From: Magicicada septendecula
Lineage: Eukaryota; Arthropoda; Insecta; Hemiptera; Cicadidae
Length of the DNA: 64,000 nt
Reading direction: 5' to 3'
NCBI GenBank assembly: GCA_034769895.1
Contig: CM068374.1
Coordinates: forward strand, 353,882,302-353,946,301
This document shows, in pieces, positions 1-10,871 of the stretch; position 1 is the stretch's first letter; the number at the start of each line of letters is the position of its first letter. The translations under genes and the position numbers were made by a program. Under the pieces are notes generated by a model. The model saw only the letters and a program-made list of their open reading frames with translations, was not told the DNA's origin and ran no database searches.

Positions 1-92
1 GTGAGAGTTTTCTTAATAATGACAAGCACTCAACATTTTGTAAATAATGTGCTTGCAGCCTTATATACGTTATATAAAGTGTATTTATAAGA

Positions 93-212
93 TTATATGG
101 GAAGAATTTTGAATTTTATACATATCCTAAGGAAAAACGGGAAGTCCAACCTTTCAAGCTAGTCTCATCCCCTCCCCAGAACAGAACCTAATTATGCCAT
201 TGATATGGAGCA
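93..212 (+). repeat. Interspersed repeat, shared with 34590-34712
   Basis: This segment resembles 34590-34712. Both contain 'ttatatggg(g)agag/aattt', 'caagctagtctcatcccc' and an end like 'ta(c/a)tta(c/t)gcca(c/t)tg'. The terminus gccactgg at the other copy resembles hAT transposon ends (CAGTGGC), so both may be fragments of one non-autonomous hAT family. No partner terminus was found near either copy. Confidence 0.45.
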
Positions 213-451
213 TCATAAGAAGAGATGTCTCTAAGAAGACGTAAGCCTTTGTACATACAATTAGAGGCAGCATTGATGTCTGGGACATACCTTATGGTAG
301 AATATGATATAGCAACAATATATTATATAGCAGTGATATATTATACGCTGTATCTGTTACCTCATCTAAAGATTTCACTCTGAAATACATTGTTACATAT
401 TTTTAAATCCCTAAGTCCAAACTAAACGTTTGTGTAGTTCTGTGTACTCAC

Positions 452-630
452 TCAGATAGGTCTTTTGCAATGCACCTTGTCATTCCCTCTAGTCCCAGTT
501 TGCTTGCCGCATACGATAAAAATCCAGCATAACCACGATGCCCGACCATACTTGCAATGTTCACTATTGATCCTGGCAATTTACGGCTTATCAGTTCTTT
601 ACAAACTTGTTGGGTAACCAAAAAAGCACT
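452..630 (-). CDS. HSD17B8-like: Exon 4 of HSD17B8-like gene (residues 117-175, part of 176)
   Basis: This is 179 nt between the acceptor tgttgcag (ending 631) and the donor gtgagt (451-446). It carries the catalytic core: SAFLVTQQVC (alpha-E), SIVNIASMVG with catalytic Ser143, and LSYAASKLGLEGMTR with Tyr156 and Lys160. It ends in phase 2 within KDLSE. The family continues with an 'RCNxVxPGFIxTPM'-type segment and the C-terminal helices. No acceptor plus matching coding sequence is seen in 1-445, so the following exon must lie outside the window. Confidence 0.92.
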
Positions 631-1085
631 CTGCAACAGCAAAGAGAACTAAGTCTGGCTTCTCAACTAATTCTGCAACTAAAGTTTATAATTACCATCT
701 ATTCAGATCCACTATTTATTAACAGTTGTTTGAAAGTAACATAATGGAAGAGTTTTTAAACGTTGGCTCATCAGAAATTTTAATTTGTGGATTTAAATTC
801 ACAAAACATTAAATTCTGTGAATGTTAACCTTATGTTTAATGCTAACTACAATCCTTATGATCTGTATATTTAGGCTTGAAAAGCAGACATTAGCCATCA
901 ATGATTTGGTGGTACATCACCAGTGACTAACATCCATTTTTCAAATCTAAATACAAAAGTTCCCTGTAAAGCCATTTTTAAAGTTTTAGGATGTTCATTG
1001 CCAATTTTTGTTTGTTTGTTTAATATAATACTGTTAATTAAATTTGAAGTATTTGCTTGTCATAAAACAAATTTTTCCTTTGCAT

Positions 1086-1086
<1 letters not shown>

Positions 1087-1167
<81 letters not shown>
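1087..1167. repeat. (CA)n microsatellite
   Basis: About 40 uninterrupted AC/CA units (81 bp), followed by an imperfect gcacacacg tail. It lies in intron 3-side sequence beyond exon 4. An apparent poly-Val/Cys reading frame across it is an artefact of the repeat. Confidence 0.98.
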
Positions 1168-1169
<2 letters not shown>

Positions 1170-2369
1170 CGCACACACGTATGAATGACTGTAGTCACAT
1201 GATATTGTAGCCTGGGTGATTCGTATCAAAACAAATCAACTTAATTCAGTTCCGTTTATAATAAGGTCTATTTTATGTACCATAATTTCTTGGATCCACT
1301 CTCAGAAGTAAATATACTGATAACTAAAAGGAAAGGTATCTGAATACAAATTAACTATAATTAATAGAAGTAATTAGAGTCTAGTGATGTTTGAGCCATT
1401 ACAACAGAATACTAGAAAAAAGAGGGAAGAACAAAATTTTGTTACAATAAAATTCCTGTTGATTTGTAGAGAGTTTGGGATCTAAAGGTTTGTGATGTAG
1501 GTACTGATTTTTTTGAATATTTATAAACAACAAGATTATGAAAGATTAAAGTGAAATTTCAAAACAAAAAACATGGACACTCAAACATTCGTAGGCCAAA
1601 AGCAAAACTTAGAAAATTTGTTAACACATATAACTAGTTTCTGTTTAGGAAGAAAACCCAAAGATCATGTATGTTAAATAGTGCTTCTATTGTGGAGACA
1701 TTTCAGATCAGGCAGACTGATTCCAGTACTCTGCATCCTTTTTACACGATCCCAGGGTGTTTACAAATTCCTCTACAAATTGCCTTGTATCCAAATGTTG
1801 TAGTCATCCAATAAAAACTGGTTATTCTCATCTTACCAAATCAAACCATGTACTTGATGTCTACTTATGTTATATGTTCATGTTCTTTAGTTTCAAATGA
1901 TAAAAATATAAATTGGTAATAACAATATGAGTGCTTTTAGATAGCATATAGCGTGTTGGGTTGCAACAAATTCCTGCCATGCAAAAAACCATAACCTAGA
2001 TTTTACATGTTCATTCTCCCCTGTCTTACTGTTTCTTTCCTCTTTCTTACTCTTACTCTTTCAAATACATTCGCGTATGTGGTTTTCTCCTTGTTAAACA
2101 AAAGACTCTCCACTTTAGCATACTCCTTATTGTGTCTTCTAACTTTCCTTTGTTCGTAACTTATACAAAAGTATTATCTCCATATGCCTAATTTAAATGA
2201 ACTTTTTGTTTTGTTACTATTCCTTTCAATCTGCAGTTTATTATTACTCTTTCCATTGCTATGTTAGACAGCGTTGTTGACATCCATCATCCTCCTGCCC
2301 CTTTGTCAGTTCTTCTGATAATCCCTCCTGTGTTATCACTCTGACCTTTGAGCCTTCCAGCACATTTAA
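1168..2369. other. Intron sequence without recognised features
   Basis: AT-rich, low coding potential, no TIRs, tRNA-like boxes or protein similarity recognised on either strand. It lies in intron 3 of the HSD17B8-like gene. Confidence 0.6.
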
Positions 2370-2441
2370 ATTAATTAAATATAATTATATCACTACCGAC
2401 TTGGAACACAAGTTTTTATGGGTAAAAACGTAAAAGTTTTA

Positions 2442-2490
2442 CCTTATAACCTGAACCGGTTTTCACTTTTAAAAAGCTTCTTCAGAGGTT
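2442..2490 (-). ncRNA. Hammerhead-ribozyme-like motif in PLE-A copy 1
   Basis: On the minus strand: CCT, core CTGAAGA, stem II GCTTT..AAAG(T), core GAAA, stem III AACC/GGTT around loop GGTTCA, and cleavage position ..TTA|TAAGG. This matches the hammerhead consensus CUGANGA-GAA(A)-UH. PLE terminal repeats are known to carry hammerheads. Activity is untested. The motif overlaps the end of the reading frame (see findings). Confidence 0.6.
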
Positions 2491-3740
2491 GCCGCTGGGA
2501 GCACTGTCCGTCTTGCTGTTGGCGACGGTATCGATTTTCGAAAGATCGATGTTGTGTGTGTGGGGTGTGATATGTTCGAATAATGCGTGTGATTTGAATT
2601 GTGTCTGTTTGTTTAGGATGTCATTTTTATTTGTTTTCGTGTGTTTGTATATTTCCAATTGTTCTAGAGTATCTAGTTTTCAGCCTTTTGTGTGTACGTC
2701 TAGAATGTCCATGTTATTGTCGATGTTCTTGTATGTGTGGTTTGCTTAAATGAGGTGGTTTGCAAAGGTGGATTCTGTAGTGGAGTGGAGTGCCTTTGTG
2801 CGTTCAATGTATCTTTGTTTGAAGCTATGTCCTGTCTGGCCTATGTAGAATTTGTTGCAATCTAAACAATTTAGTTTGTAAACACCAGATAGATCGAATT
2901 TGTTTTGTGCTTTGTGTGTGTGTTTTGATAGTGTGTGTTTTAATAGTGTGTGTTCTGTTTTGTTAGTAGTTTTGTAAGTGATTCTGTATCCTGCTTTTTT
3001 GAATTTGTGGGCTATTTTTTCAGTTTGTTTGTTGATGTACGTTAGTGTTATGAATTTTTTGTTTTCTGTCTTTGTGTGTTGTTTGTTTTGTGTTTTGTGT
3101 AGCAGTTTATTGACTATTATTCTGTCGTATCCGTTGGATTCTGCAAGATATTTTATCGTGTTTAGTTCGTCATTGTAGTCTTTTTCATCTAGGGGGATGT
3201 TGTTAAGTCTATGTGTCATGGTTCTGAAGGCAGGTAGTTTGTCTTGTATTGGGAGATTGAAGGAGTTGTGTATTTGTGTGTCAGTTGTAGTCGGTTTTCT
3301 GTATATACTGAATTTGTGCCTGTGTTCAAGTTTTGTGATGGAGAGGTCTAAGAAGTTTATGCTATTGTTGTGTTCGTATTCGGCAGTAAAGGTTATGTTT
3401 TTATGTACTTTGTTTATGTGCGTTAGTAATTGTTCACATTGTCTTTTGTTTCCCCTGTAAAGTATTAGAATGTCATCAATGTATCTGTGCCAATATAGTA
3501 TTTTTTTCTAAGTGTTGGAGGAAGACTTCTGCTAGAATGCTGGATATGGGTGAGCCCATGGGTAGACCATCATTCTGTGTGTAAAATTTATTATTATATG
3601 TGAAGTAGTTTTGTTTTGTGATAATTTTCAGAGTTTCTGTTATTTCGTTGATAAGTTCGTCTGGTGTGTTGTTCTGTTTGAGTTTGTTTTGTAGGATGGT
3701 GATTGTTTCAGAGATGGGGATGTTTGTGTACAGAGAATTT
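2444..3740 (-). pseudogene. PLE-A reverse transcriptase / GIY-YIG endonuclease, partial and frameshifted
   Basis: Reading leftward on the minus strand: SLYTNIPI (RT fingers), DGLPMGSPISSILAEVFLQH (RT palm), then YWHRYIDDILILYRG with the catalytic YIDD. A frameshift lies in the A7 run between the last two. Next comes a linker with the frame at 3219-2746 (157 aa), which contains the GIY-YIG core GVYKLNC..C..FYIGQTG, the Penelope-type Cys pair inserted between GVY and YIG, and FANHLI. The frame breaks again after 2746, but the conserved C-terminal segment PLKKLF..FRL with its TAA stop can be recognised at 2490-2444. The enzyme would reverse-transcribe element RNA at a nick made by its endonuclease. 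This copy is incomplete and inactive. Confidence 0.85.
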
Positions 3741-3745
3741 CACAA

Positions 3746-4429
3746 ATCCAAGAATTTAAATTAATCTTCAAGGCTTTGTTAAGATACCCATTATGACTGT
3801 ACTGTATTGAATACACTACAAATTTTGTGTGTATGTTTGGACTTTATTTATGCGTATTTATTAGATTAGTTTATTGGGAGTCTAGTAACAGTCAGTGTAA
3901 GACTGCTGTTTCACATACAGTAATGGCATTCTTATTAAAAGCAAATACTAAAGGTGAAATATATTCTGTGATACCTTTTTTTTTATTTCTAGAGAAAGTA
4001 AGGGCAACTGAAAGTCACTGACGAATCACTATGTTGTGTGACAAAAATGTGATGAGTGACATCTAAAAGGTGTCAGGAGTTGTACAATGACTTACAAGGA
4101 TTCAAGACAAACACAAACAAAACTGTATACTCATGAATAAATTTAACAATGGCAAAGTAGGCAGAAGGAAGAAAGGATGCAAAGATTAAGAGACTGTCTT
4201 CAGAAGAGAAGACATTTCAAGCCCACCAACATCTGGGAGAATAAGCATGATATTTTAATTATTTCCCCAGGATGATACCCCAGGTATTAATATCCTTGGT
4301 GGCTGTTTGTTACACCTCCATATTTCATTATTACATTGCCAGTAATAAAAGCTAAGATTTCTAGATTGACAGCCAAATAGTGTTCCTGTTGGTCTCCCAA
4401 GTCCTAATATCCACATCTGGAAAGCTATA
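3746..4429. other. Intron sequence without recognised features
   Basis: AT-rich sequence between the truncated PLE-A and the long-TIR transposon. A short ORF at 3827-4021 has no recognisable similarity and is not called. Confidence 0.5.
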
Positions 4430-4905
4430 ATAGCCCAGGAAAAATAGGAAGTTTTAAGGAAAAAATTAGGTAAAAGTTAATTTTTTGTACAAATGGTCCT
4501 TGAACCATAAATTATACAAAACCAATGAGTCTACCACTTAAAAATATCTAGGGTGGTTTTACAGGGGGTGAAATGGGGTGAAATGGGGTGAAAAAACGAT
4601 TTTTTGCATGTAACTGAAAAATGAAGTATTTATCAAAAAGTGTTTCAAATAAAAGTTGTAGCTCACAAAATTCCCTATAATTTGGTGGGTGTCCCATTTC
4701 TGTTTGTCAAAGATTTTTGGAACAGGTCACATTTAAATCTTAGAGTATACTGTATTTTTTTTTGTATTTTGTGTGTGTTGCATGTGAACGATCGGGTGTC
4801 CCATTTCTGTTTGTCAAAGATTGTTGGGACAGGCCACATTTAAATCTTAGAGTATACTGTATTTTTTTGTATTTTGTGTGTTGCATGTGAATGATCGTTT
4901 GTTTG
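4430..4905. repeat. Left long TIR, with an internal tandem duplication
   Basis: Inverted relative to about 7525-7873. Within it, a ~105-bp segment beginning gggtgtcccatttctg is duplicated head-to-tail (4687-4793 and 4794-4896), and an ~11-bp unit ggtgaaatggg is repeated three times at 4566-4593. The right TIR has a single copy of each, so the duplications arose after or apart from TIR homogenisation. Confidence 0.75.
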
Positions 4906-5559
4906 TTTTTTAAAGGAAAAATATTTACGAAAAAGTGAAAAAACTCATTTTTGATAATTTCACATAATTTATTATTCCAGGTGAAATATTTTGAAAAAGT
5001 ATCTTTCGATATTTACCAAATTGTAATGATAATAACAACAGTAAGAATAATATAGTAAAAGGATCACAAAATGAAACAAAAATTGTATAAATAAAACATT
5101 GTTTGAATAAAAAAAAGCAAATGCAATAATTATTGAATTTAAAAACTGAACATTTTTGCTGAACATAATGAATAAAATTAAAATGATGTAAAAATACAAA
5201 AAAAGTTAATCTTGAACTGTACACATTAATCAATAAAAAAATTAATTATATAATTAAACACATCATAAAATGTCCAAATCAGAAAGCAATCAGTTTATGA
5301 AATCAAATATGTGAATTACATAAAAGGAAGGTAGAATCAACAAAAACATTTACGAAAACAAACACTTAAGATAAAGTAAGATTTTTACAACTGAATAAAT
5401 AATTTGTTCAGAAATATCAGATGATAAATTTAAATTGAATTAAATGGAAATTATTTAAAAATAATACAATAAAAATGTTACAAGAAAATTATACACTAAT
5501 TTTTAAAAATATGGTAAAATTTTCCTTTTGTAAGAGCCTTTTTATAATAAAAATTTAAG

Positions 5560-7300
5560 TCATAAAAAGTTTTCAGTACCATTGTTTTCATTGACATTTG
5601 TTTCTTCAAGATCATCAATAAGAAATTCACTTTCATTTTCATCATTAATCTCTTCACTATCAGTAATATTAATACTATAACTTGGTGTTTCACAATTCTG
5701 ACACGTTGATCCTTGGGAATTTTTACACATAACTGTGCATTGCAGTCCAGATTTTAGGCAGCGACAACAAAAAGTAGAACAGTCAGTCGTGCAACCACAG
5801 GAAATTAAATTCAAAACTGATTCAGCAGCTGGTTCTAATGAAGTCTTAATGGGCTGCAAAAAATAATTTTTCCTTTCCCATCCCAATTCCTCTAGATTTT
5901 ATGGATGCCTAGTCATTTCTGAACTTGGTAGTAAACTCTAAAGGAATGCTGAGCTGCAGCTGCTGAAGTTGGAGGTAACAGCTCTAATTTGGCAGATGCC
6001 TTTTTAAGAGATTTCTGAAACATCTGAAATCTGTACTCATCTAGTGTTTGCCTTTCATCTTTCGAGACATACAGAATTAGAAATAATTTTTCACCAGCAT
6101 TTTCTACTTCACTTTTATTTGAATTCACACTATTAAACATTGCTACAGCTTTGTCCAAATTTCTGTTATTCTCCAATAGCTTCAGTAATTGTTTTTTACC
6201 TTTCCCATGAACTGAACTAGTTGTGTCACAGCCACTAAAAACAGAAGGATGAAACTTTTGACATTTGTGAATTAGATTTGCAAATGTTGCGAGGAAAATA
6301 ATTTTGCTTTAATTTTGCCGATATTTAGTTTCAAGAAAAATATATCTTTTTCTGCTGGACTTAAAGCTACATATTACAAGTACAAGCAAATCAATATCTT
6401 GGCCAACAATTGTCACTTGCAAGTTCTGAGACTTCTGAATGGCAGTTTGCACAATCAGTGTATCTGTGTCGTCAGATGACTGTCGTACTTCAAACTTTTG
6501 TTCTTCAAATGTTTTTTTCAACATTTCAATGAGTTGTTTTTTATTTTCACTATTAGCTAAAAACTTTTCTTGGCCGACAGACTGGGGGGTTATTTCCATT
6601 ATGCTGAACTGTGACAGACTGGGGGGTTATTTCCATTATGCTGAACTGTGGACTGATGTTTGCGTATCAACTTTGCTGTTCAGAAGTTTTTGTACTGTCA
6701 GAATTATCATATCCATCAAAGACTTAAAAGCACGCAAAACATATGCACGTACATATCGCATACTTCTTTATAATTACTGCATTTTTAAAATTCCATTTCA
6801 CTTTATTCAACAATTACCCTCCATCTATTATGTAGATGTCTGTCTTTTTCAGTAAATTGTCATCGATATTTTTAAGCTCATTATATAAAGCGGACTTGGT
6901 GGGTTTTTTCATTCCAGTTTTCGTGAAAAGGGGTATTGGGTATGGTGCAATTTCAAATTTAAAATACTCTGATATATCATCACTCGGTTCTCTGCACAAC
7001 AGCATTCTTTGATAGAGAATTAAAGGATCTATAATAATACCCTTTTCACGTACCGTTATAGAGAAATTAACGGAACTTGAAGGACGTACTCTGTTTTCAC
7101 GTTTTATGACAATGACCTTATACAATTTCCCAGACAATTTTTTCATCTTTTTCACCAATTTCCTTTGATTTATGAAAATTAATAGCATTATTTCCAGTAA
7201 TTCCAGTACCGAGTGACGTAATGATTTGCGTTTTTGAAAACGGATCGTGATTAATAAGCCAATCACACAATTTATTGACAGAAATGAATGCTGAAATTAT
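5560..7300 (-). pseudogene. Decayed transposon protein with D-x-D PIN-like motif and CxC cysteine cluster
   Basis: Minus-strand fragments in order: 7266-6814 (DPLILYQRMLLCREPSDDIS.., ending IYIIDGG), 6599-6309 (DDTDTLIVQTAIQ.., IVGQDIDLLVLVI), a bridge with FSGCDTTSSVHGKGK near 6250-6190, 6176-5913 (SKDERQTLDEYRFQMF), then 5886-5560, which holds CGCTTDCSTFCCRCLKSGL and further Cys residues. The order and motifs match a large uncharacterised family common in arthropods and cnidarians. Alternating acidic motifs (VLDGG-like, QDxDLLVLL, SGCDTTS) suggest a PIN/FEN-like nuclease fold; this is inference. Frameshifts and stops separate the pieces, and a small direct duplication (tgacagactggggggttatt) sits at 6580-6640. 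No intact ORF remains. Confidence 0.65.
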
Positions 7301-7339
7301 TGACAAAATTTGATGCAGAAACTCTTTATTTCCATCAGA

Positions 7340-7511
7340 CCGACCGGTTTGGTCTAGTGGTTAGGGGCTGGCTTCTAAACCAAGAGGTTCAGGGTTTGAT
7401 TCCCGGTAATGTCTGGCATGTGTTCATCATTCAAGTCAATCCCATCTCATTATCTATGCACAAGGTTCGCCTTATGTAAGCATCATCCTCTCCAAAAAAC
7501 AAAAAAAAAAA
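7340..7511 (+). mobile_element. tRNA-derived SINE
   Basis: The head has A-box-like TGGTCTAGTGG (about 7350) and B-box-like GGTTCAGGGTTTGATTCCC (about 7387-7405), as in tRNA-derived Pol III promoters, followed by an unrelated body and an A-rich tail (aaaaaacaaaaaaaaaaac) at 7495-7512. It cannot be a functional tRNA: the acceptor stem and anticodon arm do not fold canonically. It is inserted inside the long-TIR transposon. Confidence 0.72.
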
Positions 7512-7524
7512 CGATCATTCACAT

Positions 7525-7873
7525 GCAATACACACAAAATACAAAAAAATACAGTATACTCTTAGTTTAAATGTAGCCTATTCCAACAATCTTCGATGTA
7601 CAGGAATGTGGCACCCAGCAAGTTATAGAGAATTTTGTGAGCTACAACTTTTAGTTGAAACATGTTTTGTTAAAATACTTTGTTTTTAAGTTATATGCGA
7701 AAAATCGTTTTTTGACCCTTTTCAACCCCTGTAAAATCACCCCTGGATAAATTTAAGCAGTAGATTCATTGGTTTCATATAACATATGGTTCAATGACCA
7801 CATGTACAAAAACTAGCTTTTATCTAATTTTTTCCTTTGAAGTCAAATTTTTTGACTATTTTTCCTGGGCTAT
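7525..7873. repeat. Right long TIR
   Basis: Inverted counterpart of 4430-4905, ending ctatttttcctgggctat. Its outer end is about 20 nt from the splice donor of HSD17B8-like exon 3 (7894). Confidence 0.75.
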
Positions 7874-7894
7874 AAGTGCTTATTACAATCTTAC

Positions 7895-8085
7895 CTTCAG
7901 GTTCGTGTCAAGTATTTTTTGAAACATTTCTTCAGTTTCGTCAAGAACTGAGTGTATTTCAACAATTCCAGCACAGTTGATAACAATGTCTGGTGGCATG
8001 TTGTATTTCTTTATAATACTGGCAACAACGGATTTTATGCTGTCAAACTTGGTGACATCCAGATAAATGCTGAGGTGATCATTTC
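7895..8085 (-). CDS. HSD17B8-like: Exon 3 of HSD17B8-like gene (residues 53-116)
   Basis: This is 191 nt between the acceptor ttgttggcag (ending 8086) and the donor gtaagatt (7894 downward). It encodes LDVTKFDSIKSVVASII, with the conserved Asp of the adenine-binding region, then PDIVINCAGIVE, the SDR NxAG motif (89-92) that caps beta-4. It ends with DTNLK, whose Asn (residue 114) is the first member of the catalytic tetrad. The phase is 1 in and 0 out, joining exon 4 without disruption. The inner end of a long-TIR DNA transposon lies only about 20 nt past the donor, so the splice donor sits almost on the TE boundary. Confidence 0.9.
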
Positions 8086-8468
8086 CTGCCAACAAAACAA
8101 AGTCAAAATGTTTTATTAAATTGTTGTGGTCCCCTCTTGGATCTTAATTCTTATTTTAACCATGATCTTTTCATTACAACCATGATTATAATGAATGTAA
8201 ATTAAAATTCCTTAAACTGTAATATTTCATCTTCAAAGTGCCAAAGATAATGAATATGTTTTTCAGCAGTAAGTTCAACCAAAATACTACTTACCCTTTA
8301 CTGTTACATATGCAAAGTCTGTAGTTGAGGAATATATAAATAAATTGTTTCTTATGAAAAAATATAGAAATAAAGAAAATGAGGTAAGATGTGAATTTTG
8401 TCTTATGATATACAGATAAGGCCTATCACATGTTATTATGGTACAATATTACAAGATTACAAAAATCA
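8086..8468. other. Intron 2 sequence, nothing recognised
   Basis: AT-rich, just upstream of exon 3. It contains the presumed polypyrimidine/branch region (minus strand) next to the 8086 acceptor. Confidence 0.5.
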
Positions 8469-9055
8469 GTATGGAGAACTATACATGACTTCCATATTCT
8501 AAGATTTATATTTAAAATCATTTATTCGGTTTGATAATTTCTAGAAAAATACCCCTACCCTCAAACTATTTTCACTATTTATAGATATTTTTGTTATTAT
8601 GGGGTAGTCATTTAATATAATGTATTTTTGAGTCACTTTATCTACAAAAATTAGGTACTTCATTCTTATAAAGAAACTGAACTATGCAGAACTCGCGCAT
8701 TAATTACATATTTATATAATTGTTTTTGTGGCCTGCTTTATAAATTATTTTGTATTAGAATAAAAAATTATAATTTTATTGCATGGCAACAAAATTATTT
8801 TAAATTATTTTATTTTTAACCATTACTATTGTTTGAAAAAGTTTAAGTTCATTTTACTTCCATGTTTATTTAATTTTGACAAACTCATTCAATACCAAAA
8901 TGTGAAAAAATTACCCCCTCCCCTTTCAACTACTCTTTTCATTTATAGACATTTCATCTACCTTTCTAAAGTGGATTATTATGACCTTCTTTTCAAGATG
9001 CTTTATTTATAAAAATTAATTTACTCTTGTTAAAACGTAAAACGCTTGAAAGAAA
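8469..9055 (-). repeat. 'TTCCATG' repeat family, copy a (rearranged)
   Basis: Starts with agtatggagaactatacatgactt, the complement of the outer end seen at 10445 and 14865, and continues through the conserved 'gaaaagggtagttgaagggggag' and 'taaagtatcctaaaaagaaggtcataat' blocks in reverse orientation. In the middle (8766-8866) a plus-oriented block 'ttttattgc.tggcaacaaaattatttt' matches the upstream flank of copy e at 16893-16990, so this copy is a mosaic. Confidence 0.6.
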
Positions 9056-9778
9056 CGTTACATCCTATCCGATCCATGCTCTTGGGATGAGGGTTGGTCA
9101 ACCCTTTCCTTTACTTTCAAAAGAAAAAAAGTACTGCAGCTGAAAGAACCAAATTAAAAAAAAAATACTATAAAAATGTTCATGTAATTTGATAGTTTTA
9201 AGTTACAACTTAAAATTCCAATTTTAGTTTGAAAAAGTGTATCTAAAACAGTGTTTAAAAAAAACTTGACAACTGTCACATTTAGAAAAAAGATAAAAAC
9301 CACAAAGAAAGCGAAAAAATGATGAATTTAAAAAAACTTTTTGTAGGATTAATGGTTTTAGAGACATAGAAGTTTAAATGTAGTGTCCAGACATTTATGA
9401 GATGATGTGTACTCACTTTAATTCTGTATGCATTATTAAAACAAAGTTCAATGTATAACTGTTTGATGATAGAGGGTGTCAGTATGTAACTGTGTTACAG
9501 AAGTGTATTAGGCCTTTAGAGAAAGGATAGACTTCTTCCCTATTAGCATAATTTTAATTTTATGATTCAGTCAGGTCTGTGTATTATAACATATCATGTG
9601 CTATGATAGTGGTACTTCATTTTCTAACATAACATTTGTGTTTTATAGTTTTTATTACTTTATGGTAGTTAAAAGTAACATGCACAAAATGAATTAAAAT
9701 CTTATGTTCCTTAAATTAATCAAATTAATTAGAGTCCACAAAAACTTATACAACAATCAAAGTGCAAAGTCAGGCAAT
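9056..9778. other. Intron 2 sequence, nothing recognised
   Basis: AT-rich stretch with long A runs and no coding potential, TIRs or tRNA boxes seen. Confidence 0.5.
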
Positions 9779-10445
9779 TTTTACTTCCATGTTCCATAAG
9801 GAAATGGAAGTTTGGTGATTGCAAAAAAAATCGTGTTCGAGATAAGGGGTGATTCTGATTGTACTATCCTCAAAACATGAGAAAAGTCATTTTTCAAAAT
9901 GTGTGTGTGTGTGTGTGTGTGTGTAGAATTTTTTCTATGGCAAATGATAACTGTCGCAAATTCAAACAGAATCAAATAATTTTTTGCATACCTGCCTCAG
10001 TTGTAGAGGACTCAAGGCCTATTGATTTTGGTGAAGATCGGTTAAGGGGAAGGGGTAGTTTACCTGCAACATTTTACATTTTAACAAGAGTAAAGCACTT
10101 ACTTTTGACAAAAAAACAGTATCCCGAAAAGAAGGTCATAATAATGCACTATAGAAAGGTAAAAGAAATATCTATAAATGAAAAGCATAGTTGAAGGGGG
10201 AGGGGTACTTTTTATAAATGAAAATGATAGTTGAAGGGGGAGGAGACAATTTTATTTATATGTGTACTACATTATAGGCAACAAAGAAGTAGTTTCTATG
10301 GAAATATTTCATTCAATTTGTCAAACATTAAACTCGGTTTACAAGATGGGGGATTTTTTTAGAAATTATTGAACCAAATTCAAGTAAATGATTTTAAATA
10401 TAAATCTTACAATATAGAAGTCATGTATGGTTCTCCATACCAATT
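9779..10445 (+). repeat. 'TTCCATG' repeat family, copy b (near complete)
   Basis: Begins with an imperfect palindrome around acttccatgttccataagg/aaatggaagt, then a gtgttcgagataagg block, a (GT)n microsatellite at 9901-9924, one 'aacgataactg..gcaaattcaaacagaatc..ggtgaagatcggttaagg' unit, the 'gtagttgaagggggagg' block (twice), and ends at tatggttctccatac. It is non-coding. The palindromic end, embedded microsatellite and modular structure recall DINE-1/Helentron-type non-autonomous elements, but this is inference. Confidence 0.7.
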
Positions 10446-10871
10446 TTTAATTATTATTTAGATGGTGTTCAAACATTTCAGTATATTACTGTAACTTCTG
10501 ACAGCACTCTGGGTGTTATTTTATACACACTACGAGAACTTAATGTTTTGTTTATCTGAATGGTGACAACACAGTTACAAGCAAAACTTCAGATAGTTGT
10601 AATGTCTTTCCTTTCATATCGCAGTGCTATCATTTTGCGTAGTGCTGCGTAGCCATTGTTACACAACACTCACATTACTATCAGCTCACAAGTGCAACAG
10701 GTTTTTGTTATGAAAAAATAACACTTTTTCAATTCAGGCACTGCTTTATACACGTTAGCAAAAGAATTGTACATACATACAAAGTCTGTTCATCTCAAAA
10801 GTTACAATTTAAAAAAAAATCGTGAGGAGAACCATACATGACTTACACGTTCTAAGATTTATATTAAAAAT

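Larger units (their letters stand above)
2370..3745 (-). mobile_element. Penelope-like element PLE-A, copy 1 (5'-truncated)
   Basis: A minus-strand PLE keeps part of the reverse transcriptase, the linker, the GIY-YIG endonuclease and the terminal repeat. The start is truncated near 3745 inside the RT domain; the end near 2370 carries the family's terminal sequence (actaccgacttggaacac) and a hammerhead-like motif. Other copies lie at 11809-12273, 15000-15700, 20690-20870, 33793-34160 and 43390-44300. 5' truncation is expected from target-primed reverse transcription. Confidence 0.88.
4430..7873 (-). mobile_element. DNA transposon with long terminal inverted repeats (unclassified, possibly Academ-like)
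   Basis: The termini are inverted copies: ATAGCCCAGGAAAAATAG at 4430 and its complement ending at 7873. Inversion continues inward for roughly 350-470 bp (shared blocks include the ttttgtacaaatggt.c.tgaacca, ggtgaaa.ggggtgaaaa and gctcacaaaattc regions). Between them lies one decayed minus-strand protein gene and an inserted tRNA-derived SINE. No convincing TSD was found, since the terminal few bases are ambiguous. Calling it Academ-like rests on the PIN/XPG-like look of the encoded protein plus long TIRs and is inference only. Confidence 0.72.

Noticed and set aside
1038..1229. 63-codon minus-strand ORF over the CA microsatellite
   Set aside because: Poly-(Cys/Val) translation of a (CA)n repeat, no protein.
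2489..3460. Plus-strand ORFs opposite the PLE-A gene
   Set aside because: Antisense shadows of the minus-strand RT/endonuclease; Cys/Phe/Leu-rich low-complexity products.
4925..5233. 102-codon and 75-codon minus-strand ORFs
   Set aside because: A/T-rich chance frames inside the transposon, outside the recognisable protein.
7340..7410. Possible tRNA gene
   Set aside because: A and B boxes present, but the arms do not fold into a cloverleaf and it continues into a SINE body with an A-rich tail.
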